Source: Halieaceae bacterium (lineage in GTDB: Bacteria; Pseudomonadota; Gammaproteobacteria; Pseudomonadales; Halieaceae). Taken from it: a stretch of 10,332 nucleotides of DNA. Of the stretch, positions 1 through 7,219 are shown piece by piece. A program made the translations under genes and the position numbers. The DNA lies in NCBI GenBank assembly GCA_018666295.1, contig JABIZW010000266.1:1-10332 (forward strand), in the 5' to 3' direction. Position 1 is the stretch's first letter. The number at the start of each line of letters is the position of its first letter. The notes below the pieces were generated by a model, which saw nothing but the letters and a program-made list of their open reading frames with translations, searched no databases and was not told the DNA's origin.

Positions 1-1
1 C

Positions 2-394
2 AAGGCAACTCTCTACGACGGTTCTTTCCATGATGTGGATTCATCGGAAATGGCCTTTAAGATTGCTGGCTCGCTGGCCACAAGAGACCTGAAAGATCAT
101 GGCGGAGCCATATTGCTTGAACCCATGATGAAGGTTGAGGTAGTCACCCCAGAGGAAAATATGGGTGATGTAGTAGGGGATCTAAACCGTCGTCGCGGCA
201 TGATCCTGGGCATGGCCGATAGCCCTATGGGCAAGGTCGTTGATGCCGAGGTGCCTCTGGCAGAGATGTTTGGCTATGCCACGGATCTACGCTCTGCCAC
301 TCAGGGTCGTGCGACCTTTACGATGGAATTTGAGAAGTATGCCGAAGCGCCAAAGAATATCACCGAAGCTGTAATGGCGAAAAATATGGGTTAG
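2..394 (+). CDS. fusA: Elongation factor G, C-terminal end (partial, start outside window)
   Basis: This is the last 130 codons plus the stop (TAG) of a translation elongation factor G, the GTPase that drives ribosomal translocation and, with ribosome recycling factor, subunit splitting. The reading frame is open from the first bases of the window, so the GTPase domain and true start lie upstream. The visible part begins in the tail of domain IV (YDGSFHDVDSSEMAFKIA) and continues into the domain V fold: LLEPMMKVEVVTPEENMGDV, then DLNRRRGMI and EMFGYATDLRS, all hallmark EF-G segments. It ends normally a few residues after the final helix, so it looks intact. No tuf, rpsG or rpsL follows it; the next gene is a second EF-G on the opposite strand, so this copy is not followed by tuf as in a classic str operon. 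I cannot tell which EF-G subfamily it belongs to without its N-terminal domains. Confidence 0.93.
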   Translation, partial: KATLYDGSFHDVDSSEMAFKIAGSLATRDLKDHGGAILLEPMMKVEVVTPEENMGDVVGDLNRRRGMILGMADSPMGKVVDAEVPLAEMFGYATDLRSATQGRATFTMEFEKYAEAPKNITEAVMAKNMG

Positions 395-482
395 CTGTTT
401 GTTGCGCGAGCGGCTTCGGAATATGCTGCGGCATCGCGTTCAGTAATAAATCGTTGGGCAAGTTAGCAAAAGCCTAGGCAAT

Positions 483-518
483 AAAAAACCCCGTTGGTTT
501 GCACCAGCGGGGTTTTTT
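483..518. terminator. Bidirectional intrinsic terminator between convergent EF-G genes
   Basis: An A6 tract, a 9-bp GC-rich stem (CCCCGTTGG against CCAGCGGGG, one T-G wobble), a 6-base loop (TTTGCA) and a T6 tract. Read on either strand it is a stem followed by six U residues. It lies about 90 bases after the stop of the plus-strand EF-G and about 20 bases after the stop of the minus-strand EF-G, so it most likely ends transcription of both. The preceding bases 395-482 contain no gene I can support. Confidence 0.9.
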
Positions 519-520
519 GT

Positions 521-556
521 AGCTGAAAGAAGCGGCTTACTTAGCTTCTTTCAGCT
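521..556. repeat. Perfect 13-bp inverted repeat enclosing the EF-G 2 stop codon
   Basis: AGCTGAAAGAAGC at 521-533 is exactly complementary to GCTTCTTTCAGCT at 544-556, with a 10-base loop at 534-543. On the minus strand the first arm is the end of the EF-G 2 coding sequence (codons for the LKEA tail), the TAA stop lies in the loop, and the second arm is in the 3' untranslated region. The terminator stem starts 3 bases beyond it. Neither arm is followed by a T-run, so it is not a terminator by itself; a 3'-end stabilising stem is a plausible inference. Confidence 0.8.
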
Positions 557-2624
557 CCTTGGCCGCAGCAATAACATCAGTAGCAATGTTTTGTGGGCAA
601 GGCATATAGTGTGCAAATTCCATAGAGAACTGACCGCGGCCAGACGTCATGGTACGTAGATGTCCAATATAGCCAAACATCTCTGACAGTGGAACATCGG
701 CTTTAATACGCACGCCAGTGACACCAGCTTCCTGATCCTTGATCATGCCGCGGCGACGGTTGAGGTCACCAATGACGTCACCCACGTGATCGTCCGGTGT
801 GAACACGTCAACCTTCATAATAGGCTCGATCAGTTGAGGTGAAGCTTTTGGCATGCTCTGACGGTACGCACCCTTAGCGGCAAGCTCAAACGCAATTGCC
901 GAGGAGTCAACCGCGTGGAATCCACCGTCGTACAGCTCTACCGCAACGTCTAATACCGGGAACCCTGCCAGCGGACCTTCCTGCATCATGACCGAAAAGC
1001 CTTTTTCGATCGCTGGGAAGAATTCTTTCGGAACATTACCGCCCACGACACTTGAAGTGAACGTAAAGCCGTCACCCGGTTGTCCCGGAATGATGCGGAA
1101 ATCAATCTTCCCGAACTGACCTGAGCCACCGGACTGCTTTTTGTGCGTGTAGCTGTCATCAATAGCTTGCGTGATCGTTTCACGATAGGCCACCTGAGGC
1201 TGTCCGACTTCAAGGTCAACACCGTATGTTCTTCGAAGAATGTCAATTTTAATATCAAGGTGCAGTTCGCCCATACCTTTCAGAATGGTCTCGCCGGAGT
1301 CCTCGTCAGTCTCAACACGGAATGATGGATCTTCTGCAATCATCTTACCGATCGCAATTCCCATCTTCTCTGACCCGCCTTTATCCTTCGGCGCAACGGC
1401 AATAGAAATCACCGGATCAGGGAACACCATCGCCTCTAGTGTGCAGGGCGAAGCCGTTGAGCACAGCGTGTGTCCGGTTTGAACGTTTTTCATTCCGATA
1501 CAGGCAAATATATCGCCCGCCTGAGCCATATCAATTTCGGTACGATCGTCCGCGTGCATCTCTACCATCCGGCCGATTCGTTCAGTCTTGCCGGTGGCTG
1601 CATTAAGGATAGTGTCACCCTTTTTCATCGTGCCCGAATAGACACGGATAAAGGTCAGCGCACCAAAACGGTCATCCATAATCTTGAACGCGAGTGCTCG
1701 TAGGGGCTCATTAACGTCGACTATCGCGACTTCTCCCGTCGGCTCGCCTTCTTCGTCAGTCAACGGCTGTGGATCGACTTCGGTTGGACTGGGCAAGTAA
1801 TCAACAACCGCATCCAGTACAAGCTGAATGCCTTTATTTTTGAACGCACTTCCGCAGTACGTAGGGAAGAAGTGCATGGTGCGCGTGCCAATGCGAATAC
1901 ACCGCTTAATGTCTTCTAAGGAAGGCGTCTCGCCTTCCATGTACGCCATCATTACGTCGTCGTCCATTTCGACCGCAGCCTCAATGAGCTGCTCATGGTA
2001 AGTCTCAACGTCGTCGACCATATCTGCAGGAACGTCAACGACCTCAAAGTTTTCAGGCTTGCCGGAATCATCCCAGACATAGGCTTGCTTGGTCAGAACA
2101 TCAACAACGCCGACGAAATCGTCTTCAGTACCAATGGGTAACGTCATCACCAAGGGGTTAGCCGCGAGCACGTTACGTACCTGGTCGACAACACGGTAGA
2201 AATCCGCTCCCAACCGGTCGAGCTTATTGACAAAAATTAATCGCGCGACCTCTGACTCGTTGGCGTAACGCCAGTTCGTCTCAGATTGAGGCTCAACACC
2301 GCCGGAACCACAGAATACGCCGACTCCACCATCGAGAACCTTCAACGATCGGTACACCTCAACCGTGAAATCAACGTGTCCGGGCGTGTCGATGATGTTC
2401 ATTCGGTGATCTTTCCAGAAGCAGGTTGTCGCCGCAGACTGAATTGTAATACCACGCTCCTGTTCTTGTGCCATGAAGTCGGTAGTTGCTGCACCGTCAT
2501 GCACTTCGCCGGTTTTGTGGATCTTTCCGGTCAGTTTTAAAATGCGCTCGGTCGTCGTGGTTTTACCCGCGTCGACGTGCGCGAAAATACCGATGTTGCG
2601 ATACAGGGATAGGTCTGCAGACAT
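537..2624 (-). CDS. fusA2: Elongation factor G 2 (complete)
   Basis: A full-length EF-G paralogue of 695 residues from the chosen start. GTPase motifs are intact: G1 AHVDAGKTTTT (residues 15-25), the switch I end RGITI (57-61), G3 DTPGH (79-83) and G4 NKLD (133-136). Later domains follow in order, including the domain IV stretch with the HKKQSGGSGQFGK loop, and domain V with LIEPIMKVDVFTPDD, DLNRRRGMI and EMFGYIGHLRTMTSGRG. The N-terminus (SLYRNIGIFAHVDAG, then KLTGKIHKTGEVHDGAATTDF) and the FCGSGGVEPQSETNWRYANESEVAR segment resemble the second EF-G annotated in Vibrio and Shewanella rather than the str-operon enzyme. An in-frame ATG at 2690 would add 22 residues unlike any EF-G and has no Shine-Dalgarno; the ATG at 2624 matches the family start and has GGAAGATGAGA just upstream. 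The in-frame ATG at 2633 is a possible alternative. Its division of labour with the neighbouring EF-G is unknown. Confidence 0.95.
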   Translation of the reverse strand: MSADLSLYRNIGIFAHVDAGKTTTTERILKLTGKIHKTGEVHDGAATTDFMAQEQERGITIQSAATTCFWKDHRMNIIDTPGHVDFTVEVYRSLKVLDGGVGVFCGSGGVEPQSETNWRYANESEVARLIFVNKLDRLGADFYRVVDQVRNVLAANPLVMTLPIGTEDDFVGVVDVLTKQAYVWDDSGKPENFEVVDVPADMVDDVETYHEQLIEAAVEMDDDVMMAYMEGETPSLEDIKRCIRIGTRTMHFFPTYCGSAFKNKGIQLVLDAVVDYLPSPTEVDPQPLTDEEGEPTGEVAIVDVNEPLRALAFKIMDDRFGALTFIRVYSGTMKKGDTILNAATGKTERIGRMVEMHADDRTEIDMAQAGDIFACIGMKNVQTGHTLCSTASPCTLEAMVFPDPVISIAVAPKDKGGSEKMGIAIGKMIAEDPSFRVETDEDSGETILKGMGELHLDIKIDILRRTYGVDLEVGQPQVAYRETITQAIDDSYTHKKQSGGSGQFGKIDFRIIPGQPGDGFTFTSSVVGGNVPKEFFPAIEKGFSVMMQEGPLAGFPVLDVAVELYDGGFHAVDSSAIAFELAAKGAYRQSMPKASPQLIEPIMKVDVFTPDDHVGDVIGDLNRRRGMIKDQEAGVTGVRIKADVPLSEMFGYIGHLRTMTSGRGQFSMEFAHYMPCPQNIATDVIAAAKELKEAK

Positions 2625-2690
2625 TGTTCTCATCTTCCAGTCGGTTGCGTTAAGTCGGGCGACAACAGCGTAGTCTCCCCGCTGCGCCAT

Positions 2691-2727
2691 GCCGGCTAAG
2701 CGATGTCTGTAAACATCAACAACCGGC
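2691..2727 (-). repeat. Nested palindrome in the EF-G 2 leader
   Basis: GCCGG (2691-2695) pairs with CCGGC (2723-2727), and inside it GATGT (2702-2706) pairs with ACATC (2713-2717) around a 6-base loop. The two 5-bp stems are separated by a small internal loop. It lies roughly 70-100 bases upstream of the EF-G 2 start, so it would be in the 5' untranslated region or at the promoter. It could be a leader stem or an operator, or it could be chance. Confidence 0.35.
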
Positions 2728-2729
2728 GC

Positions 2730-2735
2730 CTTATA
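2730..2735 (-). promoter_or_regulatory. Candidate -10 element for EF-G 2
   Basis: On the minus strand the sequence reads TATAAG, five of six matches to the sigma-70 -10 consensus. No good -35 is found 16-18 bases upstream (CAGCAA at 17). It would give a leader of about 100 bases before the ATG at 2624, beginning at the nested palindrome. Weak evidence. Confidence 0.3.
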
Positions 2736-2929
2736 AAGTCGTTTACTCGGAATTGCTGTGACACGAGGCTACAGCCACTTCCAATGCGCGCGCTTTTTAC
2801 CACATTCAAGGGTCAAGAAGTAGGTGTTGTACGACAAAGTGATAACTTTTGACGTTACTTCCATGAGCAAGACCGGATCCGTCTGAGCTCAGCGGGCAAT
2901 TCACACAACCTAAGCCACGACGGTGTCGG

Positions 2930-2960
2930 GCAAAAAGCCTTTGAGAGGCTTGAATTTTGC
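2930..2960. repeat. Hairpin upstream of the acyl-CoA synthetase
   Basis: AAGCCT (2935-2940) and AGGCTT (2946-2951) form a perfect 6-bp stem with a 5-base loop; outside it GCAAA (2930-2934) pairs with TTTGC (2956-2960) with a four-base bulge on one side. On the minus strand the stem runs into five T residues, like a small terminator, although no gene is seen ending there. It sits about 90 bases before the synthetase ATG, so it may instead be an operator. Confidence 0.4.
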
Positions 2961-2977
2961 ACAAAATCCGACCAATG

Positions 2978-3008
2978 TTGATCACATAACGGCCCCGGTG
3001 AATACAAA
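2978..3008 (+). promoter_or_regulatory. Weak candidate promoter for the acyl-CoA synthetase
   Basis: TTGATC at 2978-2983 (four of six to the -35 consensus) and TACAAA at 3003-3008 (four of six to the -10 consensus), with a 19-base spacer, longer than ideal. The position, about 35 bases before the ribosome binding site, is sensible, but the match is poor and other placements are possible. Confidence 0.25.
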
Positions 3009-3047
3009 TAAAAAAACAGGGCCCATAAAAAAGGATGAAGACACAAC

Positions 3048-4601
3048 ATGCAGATGAATATGGGGTTATTGCTATCAAAGCGTGCGCATCTCAATCCCGA
3101 GCGCGAGGCCTACGTCGAGAGCGATGGCAGCCGCCGGTTCACATTTAAAGCGCTTAATGAGCGCGCGAATCGACTTGCGAACTCGCTTCAGGCCGATGGC
3201 ATAAAACCGGGTGATCGAGTGGGTTTACTGCTCATGAACTCCGTGGAATTTATGGAAGCGTTTTTCGCAATTGCGAAGGTGGGTGGCGTCGTTGTTCCGC
3301 TAAACTGGCGGCTTGTTGCGGACGAGCTTGAATTCATCTTGAAGGACGCCGGAGCAACCCGACTGATCTTCGATGATGCTTTTTCGTCAACCGCGACAGA
3401 GTTACACAGGCGCGCCAATAAAACCGATATTCAGCAGTGGCTTCAGGTACTGGACGGCGCCTCAGACGACGCCGCTCAATCGTTTGCCACGTCATATGAG
3501 CAGTTCTGTGGGGCATCCGGCACCCACGAGCCTCACTGCGGCGCTGAAGATGACGACATGCTTTACATTATGTACACGTCAGGAACTACCGGGCTTCCAA
3601 AGGGCGTTGTTCACACACATACAACGGCAATGTGGGGGGTGCTCACGATTCACGCGACCGCCGATTACCAAGCCAATGAACGCTATCTCGCCTGCTTACC
3701 GATGTTTCACGTGGGCGCACTCACTCCGCTGACCATCAACGTTTACCACGGTGCAACGACCTATGTGATGAGGAGCTTTGATCCCGTCGCTGCTTGGGAA
3801 TGCGTGGCACGTGAAAAAATCACCAGTGGACTACTGGTACCGGCAATGCTCAATTTCATGGTGCAGGTTCCAGGCTACGAGAACTACGATTGGTCCAGCG
3901 TTCGCGGCTTCATGACAGGCGCCGCGCCGGTGCCATTGGCACTCACCCAACAATTTCAACACATGGGCATCGACATCAATCAAGTTTACGGTCTCACCGA
4001 GACCTGTGGTCCTGCGTGCCTTATGGATTCGCTGAACGCAGTGAGCAAACCAGAGTCGTGCGGCAAGCCATTTTTCTTTACCGAAGTGATGGTCGCAGAC
4101 GAATACGGAAACGAAGTGCCGGTCGGTGAAGCGGGGGAAATGCTCGTCCGAGGCAAGCACATCATGCGTGAGTATTGGAATCGACCTGACGCAACCGCCG
4201 ACACCCTAGTGAACGGGTGGCTTCGCACCGGTGACGTTGGTGTCATGGATGACCAAGGCTTCTTCTCGATACAAGACCGAATCAAAGATATGATTATTTC
4301 AGGTGGAGAAAATGTATACCCCGCCGAAATTGAAGGTGTCTTGCAAAGTCACCCAGGCATTAGTGAGGCGGGGGTTATTGGGCAGCGCAGTGAAAAGTGG
4401 GGCGAGTCACCGCTCGCCGTAGTGGTGAAAACCGATGACGCACTGACGGCCGAAGAAATTCTCTCCTACTGTCAAGACAAGCTCGCCCGTTTCAAGCAAC
4501 CTGCGGCCGTTGAGTTCATCGATGTTATCCCGAGGAACCCCAGCGGAAAGATACTCAAGCGCATTCTTCGTGAGCAATATCCGAGCGACGCAAACGTCTG
4601 A
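3048..4601 (+). CDS. AMP-forming acyl-CoA synthetase / fatty acid-CoA ligase
   Basis: A 517-residue member of the class I adenylate-forming (ANL) superfamily, which joins a carboxylic acid to CoA through an acyl-adenylate, normally in the cytoplasm or at the inner membrane. The order of motifs is complete: P-loop-like YTSGTTGLPKG at 176-186, the aromatic/adenine motif QVYGLTET at 312-319, WLRTGD with the ribose-binding Asp at 391-396, the hinge region DRIKDMIISGGENVYPAEIE at 410-429, and the C-terminal NPSGK with the catalytic Lys at 501. The length is usual for medium- to long-chain or aromatic acid ligases, but the substrate cannot be read from the sequence. The ATG at 3048 is preceded by AAGGATGAAG, whose AAGGA ends 12 bases away; in-frame ATGs at 3054 and 3060 would lie even further off. 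It stands alone, divergent from EF-G 2 and convergent with the protease; no other beta-oxidation gene is near. Confidence 0.93.
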   Translation: MQMNMGLLLSKRAHLNPEREAYVESDGSRRFTFKALNERANRLANSLQADGIKPGDRVGLLLMNSVEFMEAFFAIAKVGGVVVPLNWRLVADELEFILKDAGATRLIFDDAFSSTATELHRRANKTDIQQWLQVLDGASDDAAQSFATSYEQFCGASGTHEPHCGAEDDDMLYIMYTSGTTGLPKGVVHTHTTAMWGVLTIHATADYQANERYLACLPMFHVGALTPLTINVYHGATTYVMRSFDPVAAWECVAREKITSGLLVPAMLNFMVQVPGYENYDWSSVRGFMTGAAPVPLALTQQFQHMGIDINQVYGLTETCGPACLMDSLNAVSKPESCGKPFFFTEVMVADEYGNEVPVGEAGEMLVRGKHIMREYWNRPDATADTLVNGWLRTGDVGVMDDQGFFSIQDRIKDMIISGGENVYPAEIEGVLQSHPGISEAGVIGQRSEKWGESPLAVVVKTDDALTAEEILSYCQDKLARFKQPAAVEFIDVIPRNPSGKILKRILREQYPSDANV

Positions 4602-4604
4602 GGC

Positions 4605-4636
4605 CTCTGCGCTGAGTCCACTGGCAGCCTGCAGAG
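4605..4636. repeat. Weak hairpin in the gap between convergent genes
   Basis: CTCTGC (4605-4610) is complementary to GCAGAG (4631-4636) with a 20-base loop. It occupies most of the 43-base gap between the synthetase and protease stop codons. There is no T-run after either arm, so it is a poor intrinsic terminator, yet no better one is present. Confidence 0.25.
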
Positions 4637-4644
4637 CCACAGTG

Positions 4645-7080
4645 TCAGATCGGTGAGCCAGGCGGCAACATCAACTCGGAACTCTGAAATGCGCTTGGGT
4701 CGTCCAGCAAAACGCCTATGCGTTTCGCCAAAAATCGCATGTGCGCATTACCCGCAAGAGTCCGCTCTCGAGATTTTTCTGCACGACGTTGAATTTTAAG
4801 TAAGGCATCCAACGCATCGGCACGGACTTGCACCGCCGCAGACGCGTTCCCAAGCAGCTCGGCCAGCTTGTCGACCATTAAAAGTTGTACCGTTCGTTCA
4901 ATCGCCACCAGCTCAGCGTCTCGGGCTTCGGGCCATCGATCATTGATGACTATCGAGAGCATATCTCCAAAATTTGGAAGGCTTGAGTCGATCAATTGCT
5001 GATTGTTCATCCGAGCCGCTCGTTTATGATCGAGCAGCTGTGACAATGTGATCTGTGCTGCTGTCGCTGCTGCAGCCATAGGATCAAATACGTACCCCGT
5101 ATGACGGGGAAACAGTTCTCGACTGACCCCGGACTGAGGGGGTCTGGGTGGAATCATCGACACCACCTTGTCTGAGAGCCGCAACACATTAGGTTCTAAT
5201 GTGGCAAGCATTGCCGATAAAGCCGATCGCTGGTCCTCAGCCGATACACGCGTTGTTGCGGTTTGCCCGTCGCCTCGCATGGCATAGGTAAACGCCTGTC
5301 CGCCGAGTAAGGTGGCGGCTGCAGCCACTTGGTAACGATGCATCAAATACGCGGGGACCAACACGTCTTCGAGTGTGGCCAGTGGTCTACCTTTTTGGAT
5401 CGCTTTCTCGGAGAAGTTCTCAAGAACATGTGCGCGTAACGCCATCATCCGGTTGAGCTCAACAACGGCGTCACTGCCGCTGTCCCATAGACTGCCATCG
5501 GGGTGTGCAGGCCCCGCTGAGGATCGACTGCCGATACGCGCATGCTCGTCCGCAACATAGGTCAAGCCCGAGGCCAAAGTCTCCTCGATAATCGCAGCCC
5601 TACCATCAGTCTCAGAGGCACCCTCAGGAAAATCTTGATAGCCCCAGACAATCGCACGCTTATCCCAAGCACCTATGCCTTCCGCGTAGGCATCACCAAG
5701 CTCCACCTCGCCAGATTCACTGAGGGTCACAAAGGGGTGTGGGTAGTCCATGACCGATGCTCTGTCGTCGGCACTTGCAGCAAAATTGTGTGCAATACCC
5801 AGCGTATGCCCTACCTCATGGGCCGACAACTGGCGAATGCGTGCGAGTGCAAAGTCACTGATAGCCTCGCTCGAATTGGACTCACCGTAAGGCGCCACCA
5901 GTCCTTCGGCAATTAGGTAATCCTGCCTCACCCTCAGGGAGCCCAGCGTCACATGCCCTTTCAGAATTTCTTGAGTACGTGGATCACGAACACTCGCACC
6001 ATAGGACCAGCCGCGCGTTGAACGATGCACCCACTGAATCACGTTGTAACGAATGTCCATTGAGTCGACCCCCGCGGGCAAGACCTTCACTTGAAAGGCG
6101 TCTTTGTAGCCGGCCGCCTCAAAGGCTTGATTCCACCAGAGTGCACCGTCGATAAGTGCCGTTTTGACAGGCTCTGGAGCACCGGAGTCCACCCAGTACA
6201 CAATCGGCTCTACCGCTTCGCTGATCTCAGCGGTCGGATCTACTTTCTCCAAACGGTGTCGTCGAGCAAATGCGGACTTCACGGGCGCATCAATGGGGCT
6301 GGCGTAGTCGTACACCAAACTGGCTTCACCACTGTCGATGTAACCCGCTCTTGGATCAAACGGTAACGGCGTGTAGCCATCATCCGGCAGACGTACAAAC
6401 GAGTGATGACTGTGCACGGTAATGGCGCTCGGATTCGGCGCTACGGTCCTCAATATGGCGCCTTCCGACTGTCCTGCGTAGGTTAGCGTCGCGTCAATTT
6501 CTGTATTGTCGGGAAACGACTTTGTTTTAGCTTTGTAGATCGCTGATCGCGACGCATCGATCGCATAAGATCCCTCTCCTCTCGCCGCCAGGTGCTCAGA
6601 CAATCCGGTCGCATCACTTAACGCAAAGTCGGTAAGGTCAATAAACACGTGCTCATCGGTCGCTTCCACGACCTCGAAACCCCAAATGATCGATTTAGCA
6701 AAGGCCTCCTCTACGGCACGACGCTCCGCCAAGTTTTCAGACCGAGCCACGTATTTGGTGTTAATAGCGGTCAGAAAGACCTTCTGACCGACGCGCTCAA
6801 ATTCGACCAGATAGGTCTCGCCCAACCGACCGCGATCAAGTCCCAAATCATTTGAGCCCACGCCATGGGACAGTCCGTTGTAATAGATTAAAGGCTCCGT
6901 GATTTCCTGAATATCAGCGAACAGCTGTCCCTCGTCTTTATCCCAGTAGAGCGGTAAAAATCCGGGAAGAAATTCGCTGCGGTCCAACACTGACAACGGC
7001 TCTGGGGACGCCTCGAGTGACTCGATGGCAAAGGATGGTGAACAGACAAGTAAGAGTGCCCATAAAGTGAGTAAACGCAT
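4645..7080 (-). CDS. Secreted zinc-dependent metalloprotease (metzincin type, DUF5117/DUF4953-like)
   Basis: An 811-residue predicted exported protease. Residues 1-18 form a signal peptide: MRLL, then a hydrophobic core and a cleavage-like SFA before IES. The Cys at 13 lacks a proper lipobox, so export as a soluble periplasmic or extracellular protein is more likely than a lipoprotein. The zinc site is HEVGHTLGIAH at 421-431, matching HExxHxxGxxH with three histidine ligands and the catalytic Glu422; a Met-turn follows at SVMDYP (Met444). The N-terminal segment (FLPLYWDKDEGQLFADI, then GLDRGRLGETYLVEFERVG) and the WWNQAFEAAGY stretch near 314-324 resemble the uncharacterised DUF5117/DUF4953 family proteins often named zinc-dependent metalloprotease. 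The start is supported by GGGGA five bases before the ATG. The gene is convergent with the synthetase and lies 139 bp downstream of usp, so it probably has its own promoter. The substrate is unknown; peptide scavenging is an inference. Confidence 0.92.
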   Translation of the reverse strand: MRLLTLWALLLVCSPSFAIESLEASPEPLSVLDRSEFLPGFLPLYWDKDEGQLFADIQEITEPLIYYNGLSHGVGSNDLGLDRGRLGETYLVEFERVGQKVFLTAINTKYVARSENLAERRAVEEAFAKSIIWGFEVVEATDEHVFIDLTDFALSDATGLSEHLAARGEGSYAIDASRSAIYKAKTKSFPDNTEIDATLTYAGQSEGAILRTVAPNPSAITVHSHHSFVRLPDDGYTPLPFDPRAGYIDSGEASLVYDYASPIDAPVKSAFARRHRLEKVDPTAEISEAVEPIVYWVDSGAPEPVKTALIDGALWWNQAFEAAGYKDAFQVKVLPAGVDSMDIRYNVIQWVHRSTRGWSYGASVRDPRTQEILKGHVTLGSLRVRQDYLIAEGLVAPYGESNSSEAISDFALARIRQLSAHEVGHTLGIAHNFAASADDRASVMDYPHPFVTLSESGEVELGDAYAEGIGAWDKRAIVWGYQDFPEGASETDGRAAIIEETLASGLTYVADEHARIGSRSSAGPAHPDGSLWDSGSDAVVELNRMMALRAHVLENFSEKAIQKGRPLATLEDVLVPAYLMHRYQVAAAATLLGGQAFTYAMRGDGQTATTRVSAEDQRSALSAMLATLEPNVLRLSDKVVSMIPPRPPQSGVSRELFPRHTGYVFDPMAAAATAAQITLSQLLDHKRAARMNNQQLIDSSLPNFGDMLSIVINDRWPEARDAELVAIERTVQLLMVDKLAELLGNASAAVQVRADALDALLKIQRRAEKSRERTLAGNAHMRFLAKRIGVLLDDPSAFQSSELMLPPGSPI

Positions 7081-7140
7081 TGTAATCCCCTGTACTGGAA
7101 GCCGAACCGTAGCACGCGTGGGGCTTCGTCAAAAGAGTGT

Positions 7141-7170
7141 CCGCTATAGCGAGATTGCCACGGCTATCGG
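7141..7170. repeat. Imperfect inverted repeat with a 10-bp palindrome upstream of the protease
   Basis: CGCTATAGCG at 7142-7151 is a perfect 10-bp palindrome, and the wider stretch pairs CCG plus ATAGC with GCTAT plus CGG at 7163-7170. It lies about 60-90 bases upstream of the protease ATG in the 139-base gap after usp. It is a candidate operator or leader stem. In the same gap GGGG-CACT-CCCC at 7193-7204 makes a short 4-bp stem just after usp, too weak to call a terminator. Confidence 0.35.
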
Positions 7171-7219
7171 TTTGGAGACCGGGTGAACAATGGGGGCACT
7201 CCCCTATTTGCACGCAAGC

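Larger units (their letters stand above)
2625..3047. other. Divergent intergenic region between EF-G 2 and acyl-CoA synthetase
   Basis: About 420 bases with no gene I can support; the open frames inside it have no family signature and no convincing ribosome binding site. It should hold the promoters of both flanking genes. Visible structures are a nested palindrome at 2691-2727, a small dyad AAAGT-GATA-ACTTT at 2836-2849, and a hairpin at 2930-2960. The stretch 3001-3040 just before the synthetase is very A-rich and includes the ribosome binding site. Confidence 0.6.

Noticed and set aside
395..482. In-frame open stretch after the first EF-G stop (Ala-rich if read through)
   Set aside because: It ends at a nearby TAG, is not part of any EF-G, and there is no signal for stop-codon read-through.
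986..1258. Minus-strand open frame inside EF-G 2
   Set aside because: It lies in another frame of a clear, conserved EF-G gene and its translation has no recognisable family features.
2625..2690. 22-residue N-terminal extension of EF-G 2
   Set aside because: The ATG at 2690 has no Shine-Dalgarno and the added residues are unlike any EF-G N-terminus; the ATG at 2624 fits the family.
2849..2871. TTGACG as a -35 box for the synthetase
   Set aside because: No acceptable -10 element occurs 16-18 bases downstream.
2806..3094. Two overlapping minus-strand open frames of 79-90 codons in the EF-G 2/synthetase gap
   Set aside because: Cys-rich translations with no family signature, no good ribosome binding site, and start codons inside the synthetase coding region; likely chance open frames.
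3373..3732. 119-codon open frame overlapping the synthetase
   Set aside because: A shadow frame over the P-loop-like region of a well-supported acyl-CoA synthetase.
7193..7204. GGGG-CACT-CCCC as a terminator of the sulP-usp operon
   Set aside because: Only a 4-bp stem and no T-run on the minus strand; kept only as a note.
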